Assembly: GCA_023460315.1 (NCBI GenBank)
Contig: JAEWQO010000083.1
Location: forward strand, 1 to 17,678
Direction of reading: 5' to 3'
Length of the DNA stretch: 17,678 nt
Source: Actinomycetes bacterium
GTDB taxonomy: Bacteria; Actinomycetota; Coriobacteriia; Coriobacteriales; Eggerthellaceae
The notes below the pieces were generated by a model. The model was not told where the DNA came from. It did no database searches and was given only the letters and a program-made list of their open reading frames with translations. Within the stretch, counting starts at the first letter, position 1, and every line of letters starts with the position of its first letter. This document shows, in pieces, positions 7,111 through 14,994 of the stretch. Both the position numbers and the translations under genes were made by a program.

Positions 7111-8067
7111 TCAAGCATCTTCCTTGGCCATGCGTCCCTTGTCGCAGAACGGAGTTTGATGCATGTGCGCAAAGTGCGAAACCCGGTCTCTGCCGGTTCG
7201 CTTCGAGCAATACATTGCCTGGTCAGCGTCATGCACAAGGTCAACGATAGTTCTGCGCTTTTCAGAAAGGGATGCCACCCCGATGCTTGCGGTCACGCGG
7301 ATGCCCGTATCGGTCGGGACCGGTGTCGACCGTTTGATTTCCAAACGCAGTCGTTCTGCAACGGCAAGCGCCTTTTGCTGGTCTGCGTTTGAGAGAAAAA
7401 CAGAGAACTCTTCTCCGCCAAGGCGCCCGATGATATCGTCGTGTCCGGCAATTTTCTCAATATGCTTGCCTATGCCTTTCAGAACCTGGTCTCCCACGTC
7501 ATGCCCATAGACATCGTTGACGATCTTGAAATGGTCGAGATCAATGAACAGAACCGAAGCGATGTTGCCTGCTTGGCGTGTGGCGACGAGCAGGTCTTCT
7601 GCCTTTCGGTAGTAAGTCTGGGCATTCAGCGTGCCGGTTAGCCAATCATGGCTTGCCTGATAGAGCAGGCGGGCGTTGGCTTCCTCCAATTTTCTTTCGA
7701 CATCCTTGATGTCGGTGATGTCTGTGAGCGCGACTATTTCTCCAAAAGCAAAGCCTGCTGAATTTCTGAGCGGTTTTACCGATGCGTGGAAGGTGCGGCC
7801 ATCAATTATGACTTCGTGCACAGGTACGTCCAAGCCTTCATCGAAAGCGTGGATGTCTCGAACGATGTTCCGACCGCTCTGCTCGCTGAGGTCACTTACT
7901 TTTTTGCCCAAGAGTTCCTTTTTTGACAATCCGCTGATCGATGACAGAGATTGGTTGAGCGCCACATGGCGACCCTCCCTGTCAATCAGAACTGCCGCCA
8001 CAGGCATGGCCTCAAAAAGCATGCCTGCCGAGATATGTTCAGTGCCTATCCGAAAGTCTTCATCCAT
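7111..8067 (-). CDS. PAS-GGDEF diguanylate cyclase
   Basis: Predicted cytoplasmic enzyme making cyclic di-GMP from two GTP. Residues about 14-120 form a PAS sensor ('AAVLIDREGRHVALNQSLS', ending 'IVALTDITDIKDVERKLEE'). A short helix leads to the GGDEF domain at about 135-305. Substrate and metal motifs are intact: 'FIDLDHFKIVND' (176-185) and the active-site GGEEF at 217-221. The inhibitory I-site Arg-x-x-Asp, expected nine residues before GGEEF, reads Gly-His-Asp-Asp here, so product feedback inhibition is probably lost. There is no membrane segment and no EAL domain. The ATG has GAGGA nine bases upstream. It is a single-gene unit divergent from the permease gene. The PAS ligand is unknown. 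Confidence 0.92.
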   Translation of the reverse strand: MDEDFRIGTEHISAGMLFEAMPVAAVLIDREGRHVALNQSLSSISGLSKKELLGKKVSDLSEQSGRNIVRDIHAFDEGLDVPVHEVIIDGRTFHASVKPLRNSAGFAFGEIVALTDITDIKDVERKLEEANARLLYQASHDWLTGTLNAQTYYRKAEDLLVATRQAGNIASVLFIDLDHFKIVNDVYGHDVGDQVLKGIGKHIEKIAGHDDIIGRLGGEEFSVFLSNADQQKALAVAERLRLEIKRSTPVPTDTGIRVTASIGVASLSEKRRTIVDLVHDADQAMYCSKRTGRDRVSHFAHMHQTPFCDKGRMAKEDA

Positions 8068-8152
8068 ATGGGCATGTCCTCGCCGTAAAGCCGCCTCTTC
8101 CCCTCACTGCCTTGAACCGATGCGACGTGTTCCTCGAATAGCAGACGCACAA

Positions 8153-8161
8153 ATTATATCA
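8153..8161 (-). promoter_or_regulatory. Extended -10 promoter of the diguanylate cyclase gene
   Basis: The minus strand reads TGATATAAT, a perfect -10 hexamer with the TGn extension, about 85 bases upstream of the cyclase start. The -35 region is poor (acaata or gacaat at 17-18 bases), which is common for extended -10 promoters. It would give an untranslated leader of roughly 75-80 bases. Confidence 0.55.
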
Positions 8162-8269
8162 GCAAAGATCGGGTATATTGTCCTGCGACGATTTCGGTCC
8201 GATTTTGAATCTTTCGCCATTCTTGCGGCTCTGCCGTCTTTCCTGATTGCCAACCTTGGAGGTGTTTTG

Positions 8270-8440
8270 ATGTCGCTTCCTGCCCAAACTGCTTCAATTC
8301 CTGCCGTTAGTCGGCTAAAAGCACCCAACTGGGCGCTCGGGGGCTATCGTTTTTTCCGCATGCACGATCCATCCGCGCGCTCGATCATAGGCGACAGTGC
8401 TTTCACGGCAGGCAAAGATGCTTATGTGGCCCGTGCGTAG
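8270..8440 (+). CDS. possible small ORF in the permease leader (56 residues)
   Basis: Unrecognised. A GGAGGTG Shine-Dalgarno, among the best in the window, stands five bases before this ATG, and the frame stays open for 56 codons to a TAG, ending 58 bases before the permease start. The product is small and basic, with no membrane helix or signal ('KAPNWALGGYRFFRMHDPSA' in the middle). It could be a real small protein, a translated leader of the permease transcript, or chance. No similarity is known to me. Confidence 0.3.
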   Translation: MSLPAQTASIPAVSRLKAPNWALGGYRFFRMHDPSARSIIGDSAFTAGKDAYVARA

Positions 8441-8498
8441 CGCTCAAGGTGGGTGTGGTGTGACAGGGTAATGGCAATCAAGCGGAAGATGAATTCAA

Positions 8499-9881
8499 AT
8501 GACAGAGAAGCAAGAAGCAGCCGAAGGAGATCTTGAACAATTCGGCTACAAACAACAATTGAAGAGGGGAATGCGCCTGAAGGATGTCGTGCTCTACGGC
8601 GTGTTGTTCATGGTGATCATTGCTCCTCAATCCATATTTGGGGAGATACAGATTGCCAGCGGTGGCATGACTCCCCTTGTGTATATCGTTGGCTTTGTGG
8701 CCATCAGCTTCACTGCCATGAGCTATATGAGAATGAGCAATCGATTTCCGATCGCCGGTTCCGTCTACGCCTATGTGCAAAGAGGCATCAATCCTCATGT
8801 GGGCTTCATTGCAGGGTGGCTCATCCTGCTTGATTATATTTTCGTGCCCTCGCTGCTCTATGTCATGGTTGCAAATTGGGGCGTCTCGCTCATTCCCGGA
8901 AGTCCTTGGTACCTTTGGATCATCATATTCGTGGCATTCAATACCTTCGTCAACGTTCGCGGCGTGGAGATGACCAAAGGTTTGGATTGGGTCATGTTCG
9001 CTATCGAGATCCTCGCGCTCATCGCGTTCATCTACCTGGGCACGACGTTCGTTCTTGGCGGCGGCGGTGCGGGCGCCTTCACGCTCGATCCCCTCTACCA
9101 GCCCGGCAAGATCGACCTTGCCTTCATCGCCAGTGCCACGTCGATTGCCTGCCTGTCATTTCTCGGCTTCGATGGCATGAGCACCCTTGCCGAAGAAACG
9201 ATTCAACCCGAGAAGAACATCGGAAAAGGCATTCTCATCGCGCTGTGCATCATCATCGTGGTGTTTGTGGCGCAGACCTACGTTGCTGCGCTCATTCAGC
9301 CCGATTGGGCTAATACGGATCCCGAGATGGGCTTCTTTGACTCGGCCTTGCTGGCTGGCGGCCCGGTGTTTCAGAAGATCTTGCTTGTGGTGAATATCCT
9401 GGCTGTAGGCATTGCCAATATCATGGCTGCGCAGACTGCGACTTCGCGCTTGCTGTTCAGCATGGGCCGCGACGGAGTCATCCCCCGCGTTTTTGGCAAA
9501 GTGCATCCCAAGTTCAAGACCCCTTGGGTGGGATCGGTGGCTGTTGCCTGTGTTTCGCTTATTATTCCGCTCTTTTTGGGAATGACCGAACTGGTCCGTT
9601 TGGTCAATTTTGGGGCTTTGTCTTCGTTTGTTCTGCTCAACTTTGCCGTGTTTCTCTTCTTCTTCGTCAAGGAAAAACGGTTCCATTCGTTTGGCGATGT
9701 GGTGAAGTATTTCGTATGCCCCTGGCTTGGCATTGGCATTCTTGCGTTTGTCTTCACGGGCTTCGATACGATGACCTATGTAGTTGGTGTCGTCTGGCTG
9801 GTCATCGGCCTGATTATTGGCGCCGTGAAATCGAAAGGCTACAAGGAAGTGCCCGAGGCGTTCAGGCATCTGGAAGTCTGA
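8499..9881 (+). CDS. APC superfamily amino acid/polyamine permease
   Basis: Cytoplasmic-membrane secondary transporter of 460 residues with about 12 helices. The unwound first helix region (residues ~29-50, 'LYGVLFMVIIAPQSIFGEI') and the 'RFPIAGSVYAYVQRGINPHVGFIAGW' segment are typical of the amino acid-polyamine-organocation superfamily. 'SIACLSFLGFDGMSTLAEE' (helix 6) and 'SRLLFSMGRDGVIPRVFGKVHPKFKTPW' (helix 8 and the following loop) confirm it. It resembles the putrescine-importer-like branch (PuuP/PotE, COG0531), but the substrate is not fixed by sequence. A GGAAG Shine-Dalgarno lies 11 bases before the ATG. A hairpin terminator follows at 9901, separating it from the convergent Ntn hydrolase gene. 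Confidence 0.9.
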   Translation: MTEKQEAAEGDLEQFGYKQQLKRGMRLKDVVLYGVLFMVIIAPQSIFGEIQIASGGMTPLVYIVGFVAISFTAMSYMRMSNRFPIAGSVYAYVQRGINPHVGFIAGWLILLDYIFVPSLLYVMVANWGVSLIPGSPWYLWIIIFVAFNTFVNVRGVEMTKGLDWVMFAIEILALIAFIYLGTTFVLGGGGAGAFTLDPLYQPGKIDLAFIASATSIACLSFLGFDGMSTLAEETIQPEKNIGKGILIALCIIIVVFVAQTYVAALIQPDWANTDPEMGFFDSALLAGGPVFQKILLVVNILAVGIANIMAAQTATSRLLFSMGRDGVIPRVFGKVHPKFKTPWVGSVAVACVSLIIPLFLGMTELVRLVNFGALSSFVLLNFAVFLFFFVKEKRFHSFGDVVKYFVCPWLGIGILAFVFTGFDTMTYVVGVVWLVIGLIIGAVKSKGYKEVPEAFRHLEV

Positions 9882-9900
9882 CGTTTTCCGTGTTTCAGCG

Positions 9901-9946
9901 AGCGTCCGGTTCGGCGGCGGCTTGCCTCCGTGCTGGACGCTTTTTC
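9901..9946 (+). terminator. Rho-independent terminator after the permease gene
   Basis: agcgtcc (9901-9907) pairs with ggacgct (9935-9941) around a G/C-rich interior that can pair further, followed at once by a five-T run (9941-9945). It lies 19 bases after the permease stop. The last bases of the convergent hydrolase gene begin at its T-run. Confidence 0.65.
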
Positions 9947-10937
9947 ATGCCTGTCCGTTAATGCGCATTATGCGTTGCTCTTGAGGTATGCTCCATATTT
10001 TCAGTTCCTTGGCATCCCGGTCTTCCGCCATCAGGTCTATGCGGCAAATTTGATTGTTGTCATAGGTTTTGAAATAGTACGAACAGCTATCGCAAAACAT
10101 GAGACAGGAATGTTGGGTGTAGTCCATGCCGCCTTTGCCCAAGACGCTGCCCTTGGGTATGTCGACAGAGAAGAGAAGATGGAACATTGCCGTCACGGCA
10201 TCGGCCTCATTGTCGGCGTGGCCGATGGTCTGTTTTCCGAAAAGGACTCGGAGGAAACGTGCTGGTGGAGTATAGTCTCCTGGCAGTCCGAAGGTTCCCG
10301 CGCCTTGCCCGAATGGAGGGAAAACCATACCGGCCAGCTTGATGGGTTGAAGCTGATTGGGGTTGACCCCTATGTAGTTCCTGATGTTGGTGAGATGCCA
10401 GGGAAAATCAGGGCTGTTTGATATCACGCCAAGGGGATTGTCGTAGATCATGAGGCCTTCGGAACAAGGCTCCACCACGATGGTCTCTCCCTCTTTGTCG
10501 GTAACCATCCAGTGAAGCGGCGGCGTGATGCCGAGGAACCCAATCGGAGTGTCCACGATGGTCACGTCCTTCAAGGCCGCGCGCACTTCCTTGACTGAGG
10601 CGAAGTTGGCAAGCATCCAGAATACGATTTCGTGGGGGGCGAGGTTGACTGTGCCCGTCTGCGGATCGGGCTTGTAGACGGCAAATCCTGGAAAATAAAG
10701 GGCGGCACAGCTGAGTCCCCGCTCGTTAACGCCGTCGGCAAGCAGCGGCCCCTCGTCGTTGCGTCCCAGTCCTGCGAAGGCATAACGTGTCCTGTGGGCC
10801 TCGTTGTTGGGGATAGCTGTCCAGGCATATCCGCGGGGAATCAACATCGCATTAGGATTCAGGATGAAAGTGAAGTCCATAGTGCGGGCAAGGGCGTTCG
10901 ATCCGTCTTTGGTTTGGTAGGTGAAACTTGTGCACAT
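9945..10937 (-). CDS. choloylglycine hydrolase family Ntn hydrolase (bile salt hydrolase / penicillin V acylase-like)
   Basis: Linear amide C-N hydrolase with an N-terminal Cys nucleophile, 330 residues, in the usual range for bile salt hydrolases. The start at 10937 gives Met-Cys-Thr-Ser, exposing Cys2 after Met removal, and is preceded by GAGGTG four bases away. A longer frame from 11132 would bury the Cys behind 65 extra residues. Catalytic positions match bile salt hydrolase numbering closely: Cys2, Arg18, Asp21, Asn71 in 'DGVNERGL', Asn174 in 'GVISNSP', and Arg227 in 'PPARFLR', after 'GTFGLPGD'. Family members cleave conjugated bile salts, penicillin V or N-acyl amino acids and lactones. 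The absence of a signal peptide argues for a cytoplasmic enzyme. Substrate class is not settled by these residues, but conjugated bile salts are plausible for a gut bacterium. Confidence 0.88.
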   Translation of the reverse strand: MCTSFTYQTKDGSNALARTMDFTFILNPNAMLIPRGYAWTAIPNNEAHRTRYAFAGLGRNDEGPLLADGVNERGLSCAALYFPGFAVYKPDPQTGTVNLAPHEIVFWMLANFASVKEVRAALKDVTIVDTPIGFLGITPPLHWMVTDKEGETIVVEPCSEGLMIYDNPLGVISNSPDFPWHLTNIRNYIGVNPNQLQPIKLAGMVFPPFGQGAGTFGLPGDYTPPARFLRVLFGKQTIGHADNEADAVTAMFHLLFSVDIPKGSVLGKGGMDYTQHSCLMFCDSCSYYFKTYDNNQICRIDLMAEDRDAKELKIWSIPQEQRIMRINGQA

Positions 10938-11322
10938 CGCGCACCTCAATTCGCTCAACCAGCCAAACTTCCATTCAGACGCCTTGTCTTGGCTGGAGTC
11001 TGCATGACAATCATTACCATAGGCAACGGTGTTGTCTCTGGGGAGTGCAGGAGATGTCTGTTGGGAAAGCGTATCCATAAGGGCCCTTGAGTGCAATGGC
11101 CTGATCATCGTTGCTTTGAGGTTCGAAAACACAAGGCGAGCTCGTAAATCTGCCCTGCAACAAGAACCAAAAGCAGGAACATGAAGCTGGGATTAACATG
11201 GCTCCGTTTGCCTAGTTTGGCCATGCGGTCGGTTTTGCACGACACATTTGCCTGTCATCTTCCCTGCGATGACGCAATTATTGTGGCAAGCATGTCGAGG
11301 ATGGCCGGCTTGCCGACTCGGT
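10938..11322. other. Intergenic region upstream of the Ntn hydrolase gene
   Basis: 385 bases between the deacylase stop and the hydrolase start. The minus strand stays open in the hydrolase frame up to 11132, but this stretch has no recognisable domain and its ATGs lack a good Shine-Dalgarno, so it is read as leader. No convincing promoter, terminator or RNA structure was found. Confidence 0.5.
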
Positions 11323-11802
11323 CTAGAGATTTGCGACCATGACCGTGGTCCCGCTGTCTTCGAGCAAGCTCATGAGATCGGCGCACTGCAAAAACAACGT
11401 GGCTTCGTTATGGAGGGGGTGAACGCCAACAAGGCCGTTGAGCAGGCGTGCGTCAATAACGGCAACAGCCGCAGAAGGAGCGCCTAGCAGGGCGAGGGGG
11501 GTTACCGAGCCATGAGACACCCCCAGAGTCGCCTGCAGCTCATCTTCGGGCACGAAGCTCAGATGCCTGCTGGGAATGGCCGCGGCAAGGGCCTTGAGGT
11601 CGGCGCGAACGGCTACGGGCATCACGACCAAATAGCGGTTTTGTCTCTTGTCATCTCGGAGGAACAAATTCTTTGTCACTGCGTCAGGGTGTCCTATGCT
11701 TTCTGGCAGCCCGTCGTTTGCGGAAAAAACTGCAGGATGGCGAAATAGTTCATAGCCAATCCCCTTGGCATCAAGAAATCCAGTGACATCGGCCTCGTTC
11801 AT
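11323..11802 (-). CDS. YbaK/ProX-type aminoacyl-tRNA deacylase (prolyl-tRNA synthetase-associated domain protein)
   Basis: Free-standing editing domain of 159 residues, likely to hydrolyse mischarged tRNA such as Ala-tRNA(Pro) or Cys-tRNA(Pro). Family marks are in order: 'YELFRHPAVFSA' (His22), the conserved Lys44 in 'VTKNLFLRDDK', 'RYLVVMPVAVRADLKALA', the 'GSVTPLALL' turn, and 'VGVHPLHNEATLFL' near the end. The start at 11802 has a strong GGAAGGAAGG Shine-Dalgarno; the longer frame from 11904 would overlap the upstream MFS gene and adds a leader without homology. The closest match is the ProX/PrdX group rather than the YbaK Cys-tRNA group, based on the Asp-Leu-Lys and His-Pro blocks. It is a housekeeping fidelity gene with no functional tie to its neighbours. 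Confidence 0.85.
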   Translation of the reverse strand: MNEADVTGFLDAKGIGYELFRHPAVFSANDGLPESIGHPDAVTKNLFLRDDKRQNRYLVVMPVAVRADLKALAAAIPSRHLSFVPEDELQATLGVSHGSVTPLALLGAPSAAVAVIDARLLNGLVGVHPLHNEATLFLQCADLMSLLEDSGTTVMVANL

Positions 11803-11853
11803 TGCCTTCCTTCCATGTAAGCTTTGCTTCATTCGCTCTATTAGTAGTTTTGT

Positions 11854-11882
11854 ATTTAACCAAACGTCTGCTGTTCGCTCAA
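11854..11882 (-). promoter_or_regulatory. Candidate sigma-70 promoter of the deacylase gene
   Basis: The minus strand reads TTGAGC, a 17-base spacer, then TTAAAT, about 52 bases before the deacylase start. Both hexamers keep four of six consensus bases. It suggests that the deacylase has its own promoter in the 98-base gap after the MFS gene. Confidence 0.4.
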
Positions 11883-11900
11883 GGCCTCCAGTGATGTGGC

Positions 11901-13244
11901 TCAATCGTCAAGAGGCCGTCCCCTTGTTTCTTGTCCCGCCACCCCGACGATCACGGCAACTGCCACAAAGACCCCGGTGAGTAACATGAACACCAGGGAG
12001 AAACCTCGTTCAGCATCGGTCAGGGAAAAGAGGACGGGAACGATGAGAGGTGCGATCAGGGCTCCAATCCTGCCAAATGCTGCAGCCCAGCCATTGCCTG
12101 CACCTCGTATGTCGGTCGGATAGACTTCGGGCGTGTACGAATAGACGCAACCCCAGGACCCCAGTGCGAAAAAATAGAGCAGGCACCCAAAGGCGACGAT
12201 CTGTTCGGGGCTGCCCGCTTGTCCGAAGAACCAGGCTGAGATGGCTGTTCCTAGCAGGAACAGCGTGAGGCACGCCTTCCGGCCTATGCGCTCAATAAGG
12301 TAGGCGGCGCTGAAGTAGCCGGGAAGCTGCGCGATGCACATGATCAAAGTGAATTCGAAGCTCTTCACCATGTCGAACCCCTGGCTCATCAAAAGCGACG
12401 GCGTCCAAAGGACGAACCCGTAATACCCGAAATTAATTCCGAACCACAAGGCCCATATGACTGCGGTCGTGCGCAGGTGCTTGCGCGACCAGAGCTTGGT
12501 GAGGTTTGCGAGCGGGGAAGGGGGGACTGTCGATGTGGCTTCCTGTTCTCGCCCGTCATGCTTCTCGTCTGCCGACAAGACAATGCCAGCCTCTCGTTCC
12601 ATGGTGCTGACCAGCAGGTCCGCTTCGTCGTACTTCCCCTTGAGGGCGAGATAGCGCGGTGATTCGGGAACTGCGCGCCTGAGGACGGCGGCAAACAGGG
12701 CAGGAATCGCGCCCACGAAAAACGCGACGCGCCAGCCATAGACGGGAATCAGGAGGTATGCGACCAAGGCGGCCGCTATCCATCCCCATGCCCAAAAGCT
12801 TTCCAGGAACACGACGTTCCTGCCGCGGGTCTTGACGGGGGATATCTCGCTCACAAGCGTCGAGGCGGCAGGCAGTTCGCCACCGAGCCCGAATCCTGTC
12901 AAGAAGCGGGCGGCGAGCAGCATTTCGTAATTCAGGGACAGGCCGCACAGGGCGCTCCCCAGGCTGAAGATGACCAGCGTCCATACGATGACCCTGCGGC
13001 GGCCCCATCTGTCGGAAGCGATTCCCGAGAGCGCCGCCCCGGCGATCATTCCCAAGATGCCTGCGCTGCCCAGCAGGCTGAGTTGGGTGGGGTCCAGGGC
13101 CCAGTCTCGGCCGATTGAGGCGATGACTCCGCTGACCATTCCTTGGTCCATGGCATCGAAGAGCCATCCGATGCCGACGAGGACCATGATCTTCCGTGCG
13201 GTGGGAGTCATGGGCAGGGCATCGATGCGCTGCGAAATGTTCAT
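11901..13244 (-). CDS. MFS transporter, sugar / aromatic acid:H+ symporter-like
   Basis: Membrane transporter of 447 residues with 12 predicted helices and a charged central loop around residues 200-245. Major-facilitator motif A is present in the helix 2-3 loop ('GIASDRWGRRRV'), and the family helix-1 acidic segment is 'GWLFDAMDQGMVSG'. 'VPESPRYLALKGKYDEA' and 'SYTPEVYPTDIRGAGNGWAAAFGRIGA' are signatures of the sugar-porter and aromatic-acid:H+-symporter branches. The start at 13244 (MNISQRID) has AGGA six bases upstream; the longer frame from 13499 runs into the next gene. The substrate is likely an organic acid or aromatic acid but is not determined. Its gene lies 187 bases downstream of the DHA2 gene, with a hairpin between. 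Confidence 0.87.
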   Translation of the reverse strand: MNISQRIDALPMTPTARKIMVLVGIGWLFDAMDQGMVSGVIASIGRDWALDPTQLSLLGSAGILGMIAGAALSGIASDRWGRRRVIVWTLVIFSLGSALCGLSLNYEMLLAARFLTGFGLGGELPAASTLVSEISPVKTRGRNVVFLESFWAWGWIAAALVAYLLIPVYGWRVAFFVGAIPALFAAVLRRAVPESPRYLALKGKYDEADLLVSTMEREAGIVLSADEKHDGREQEATSTVPPSPLANLTKLWSRKHLRTTAVIWALWFGINFGYYGFVLWTPSLLMSQGFDMVKSFEFTLIMCIAQLPGYFSAAYLIERIGRKACLTLFLLGTAISAWFFGQAGSPEQIVAFGCLLYFFALGSWGCVYSYTPEVYPTDIRGAGNGWAAAFGRIGALIAPLIVPVLFSLTDAERGFSLVFMLLTGVFVAVAVIVGVAGQETRGRPLDD

Positions 13245-13355
13245 AAATATCCTGTTCATCGAAGGGCCGACCGACTTGGATACGCTTACGGTACCATGTC
13301 TTTCGCCGTTCTGCCCTTCGATGTCGGCAAGGGGTCCATCCCTTTTGCGGGAATC

Positions 13356-13383
13356 CCTTCCACTGCGCCCCCGCAGGGGAAGG
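13356..13383. repeat. Strong stem-loop between the two MFS genes
   Basis: ccttcc-a-ctgcg pairs with cgcag-g-ggaagg around a four-base loop, giving 11 pairs with one mismatch. It begins about 50 bases after the DHA2 stop on the minus strand. No T-run follows in either direction, so it may be a weak terminator or an mRNA-stabilising hairpin separating the TetR/DHA2 unit from the next MFS gene. Confidence 0.45.
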
Positions 13384-13431
13384 CCCGGCCTCGGAAGACG
13401 GGCGTTGATGCAGTCCGTGAATCGCAGTTTC

Positions 13432-14988
13432 TCAGTGCTGCTGATCCGAGCGGGTGATGTCCATGTCCTTGGGGACCAGCCGTGCAACGGTAAAAGCAAC
13501 TGCCAGCATGATCAACCCACCGATGAAACTGGTGAGAACAATGGACTCATTGAACGAAAGCGCGCCTTCGCGCATGAGCTCCTGGACGCCGGTATGTTTG
13601 GCTATGGCGGCCGCTGCCGCAAATGACTGCCGAGCGGCCTCAACGGATGCCTGATCGAGACCGGATGAGGAGAGGGCCAAGGGGTCGAGTCCCAAACGAT
13701 AGACAATGGATGCAATGCTTCCCAATATGGCGACTCCCGCCACATTGCCCAAATCATAGGCAACTTCCTCAAACGCTGCAGCGCTCGCCGCTTTCTCGAC
13801 AGGCGTTTCCAACATGATGAGTGCGGATCCGATGGCCAAAACGCCCGTCCCCATACCAACCAGGGAGCTCGACAGGGCAACGGGGGCATAGGTGAGGTGG
13901 TCTCGAAACAGCACAAGCATGAGCATGCCTGCTGCGGAAATGAGCAACCCTGCGACCATCACGCGGCGTGTGCCCAGGCGCGCTGCGAGGAAGGGGGCGA
14001 CGCTGGCGGAAACCAGGCTGGCAACCGCCATTGGCACCAACCGTAATCCTGACTCAAGCGGCCCGTAGCCCTCGACGAGCTGCAACCATTGGGTGAGCAA
14101 GAAAAGGAGCGCTGCCATGGCGAACATGGATCCCAAGGCGGCCACAATGCCTGCGGTGAAGGGCTTGCTCTTGAAGAGGCGCACGTCGAGAAGAGGTTCT
14201 GCGGATCGCGCACATCGGATGACGAAGAAGGCCATGAGGGCGATGCCGGCGAACAAAGCACCGAGCCCCAGCGGATCGGTGAGAGACATTTCCGCCGCGA
14301 GATGCTTGATGCCCCACATGAGCGATACCATGCCAGCCATGGAAACGACCGCAGCCAAGGCATCCCATCGCCCCGGATTCTTCACGCGTACCTCGGGCAG
14401 AATGAAAAATCCTGCAACGAATGTCGCGACCATGAGCGGCGCGTTGACGAGAAAGGCTGCGTGCCAGCTGAAATGTTCCAAAAGAAAGCCGCCGATGATG
14501 GGGCCGATTGCCATTCCCAATCCCGATATGGCAGACCACACGGCAAGTGCGGTGGCCCTCTCCCGAGGGTTCTGGAAAATGCTCCTCACCATGGAAAGGG
14601 TCGTGGGCATGATCATGGCCCCTCCTATGCCGAGGAGGGCTCTGATGGCTATGACTGCATCGGTTGAGTTGGCAAGCACGATCAGCATCGACCCTCCGCC
14701 AAAGACCAGATAACCAGCAAGCAGCATCTTCTTTCGTCCCCAGCGGTCTGAAAGGGAACTTGCTGAAACCAGCAATCCTGCCAGCACCAAAGAATAAATG
14801 TCAATGATCCAAAGCTGTTGGTCTGAGGTTGGTTGGAGGTCGGCGGTCAAATCAGGAAGTGCAACGTTGAGCACCGTCATGTCTATGGAAACCACGAAGA
14901 GGCTGAAAGAAAGAACGACGAGCGAGGCCCACCGTCTTTTTTTGGAAAGGCCCGGCACGTGGCTTTCTGGCTGAATTGCGGATGTCAT
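13432..14988 (-). CDS. DHA2-family MFS multidrug efflux transporter (SmvA/QacA/EmrB type)
   Basis: Drug:H+ antiporter of 518 residues with about 14 helices, exporting cationic or amphipathic compounds. Motif D1 in helix 1 reads 'SIDMTVLNVALPDL', with the conserved Asp36. The block 'QQLWIIDIYSLVLAGLLVSASSLSDRWGRKK' holds motif A (Asp81-Arg82), and its wording is closest to SmvA/QacA. 'SAISGLGMAIGPIIGGFLLEHFSWHAAFLVNAP' is the antiporter motif C helix and the following loop. The gene starts six bases after the stop of the TetR gene, so the two form an operon and the efflux pump is probably de-repressed by its own substrates. Likely substrates for this group are quaternary ammonium compounds, dyes or bile-like amphipaths; none can be fixed here. 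Confidence 0.9.
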   Translation of the reverse strand: MTSAIQPESHVPGLSKKRRWASLVVLSFSLFVVSIDMTVLNVALPDLTADLQPTSDQQLWIIDIYSLVLAGLLVSASSLSDRWGRKKMLLAGYLVFGGGSMLIVLANSTDAVIAIRALLGIGGAMIMPTTLSMVRSIFQNPRERATALAVWSAISGLGMAIGPIIGGFLLEHFSWHAAFLVNAPLMVATFVAGFFILPEVRVKNPGRWDALAAVVSMAGMVSLMWGIKHLAAEMSLTDPLGLGALFAGIALMAFFVIRCARSAEPLLDVRLFKSKPFTAGIVAALGSMFAMAALLFLLTQWLQLVEGYGPLESGLRLVPMAVASLVSASVAPFLAARLGTRRVMVAGLLISAAGMLMLVLFRDHLTYAPVALSSSLVGMGTGVLAIGSALIMLETPVEKAASAAAFEEVAYDLGNVAGVAILGSIASIVYRLGLDPLALSSSGLDQASVEAARQSFAAAAAIAKHTGVQELMREGALSFNESIVLTSFIGGLIMLAVAFTVARLVPKDMDITRSDQQH

Positions 14989-14994
14989 GAGGTT

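Noticed and set aside
8161..8180. Plus-strand -10-like box (tatatt) for the permease
   Set aside because: There is no acceptable -35 at proper distance, and it would give a leader of more than 300 bases.
10938..11132. 65-residue N-terminal propeptide for the Ntn hydrolase
   Set aside because: A strong Shine-Dalgarno precedes the Met-Cys start, and family members generally begin at or within a few residues of the nucleophile Cys. The longer form has no good ribosome site.
13260..13320. Inverted repeat CGAAGGGC / GCCCTTCG upstream of the first MFS gene
   Set aside because: Eight bases paired over a 45-base gap in G/C-rich sequence is easily chance, with no T-run or promoter relation.
13432..13499. 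N-terminal extension of the first MFS transporter overlapping the DHA2 gene
   Set aside because: The extended leader is Arg/Pro-rich with no homology, lies in the other gene's reading space, and an internal ATG at 13244 has an AGGA ribosome site.
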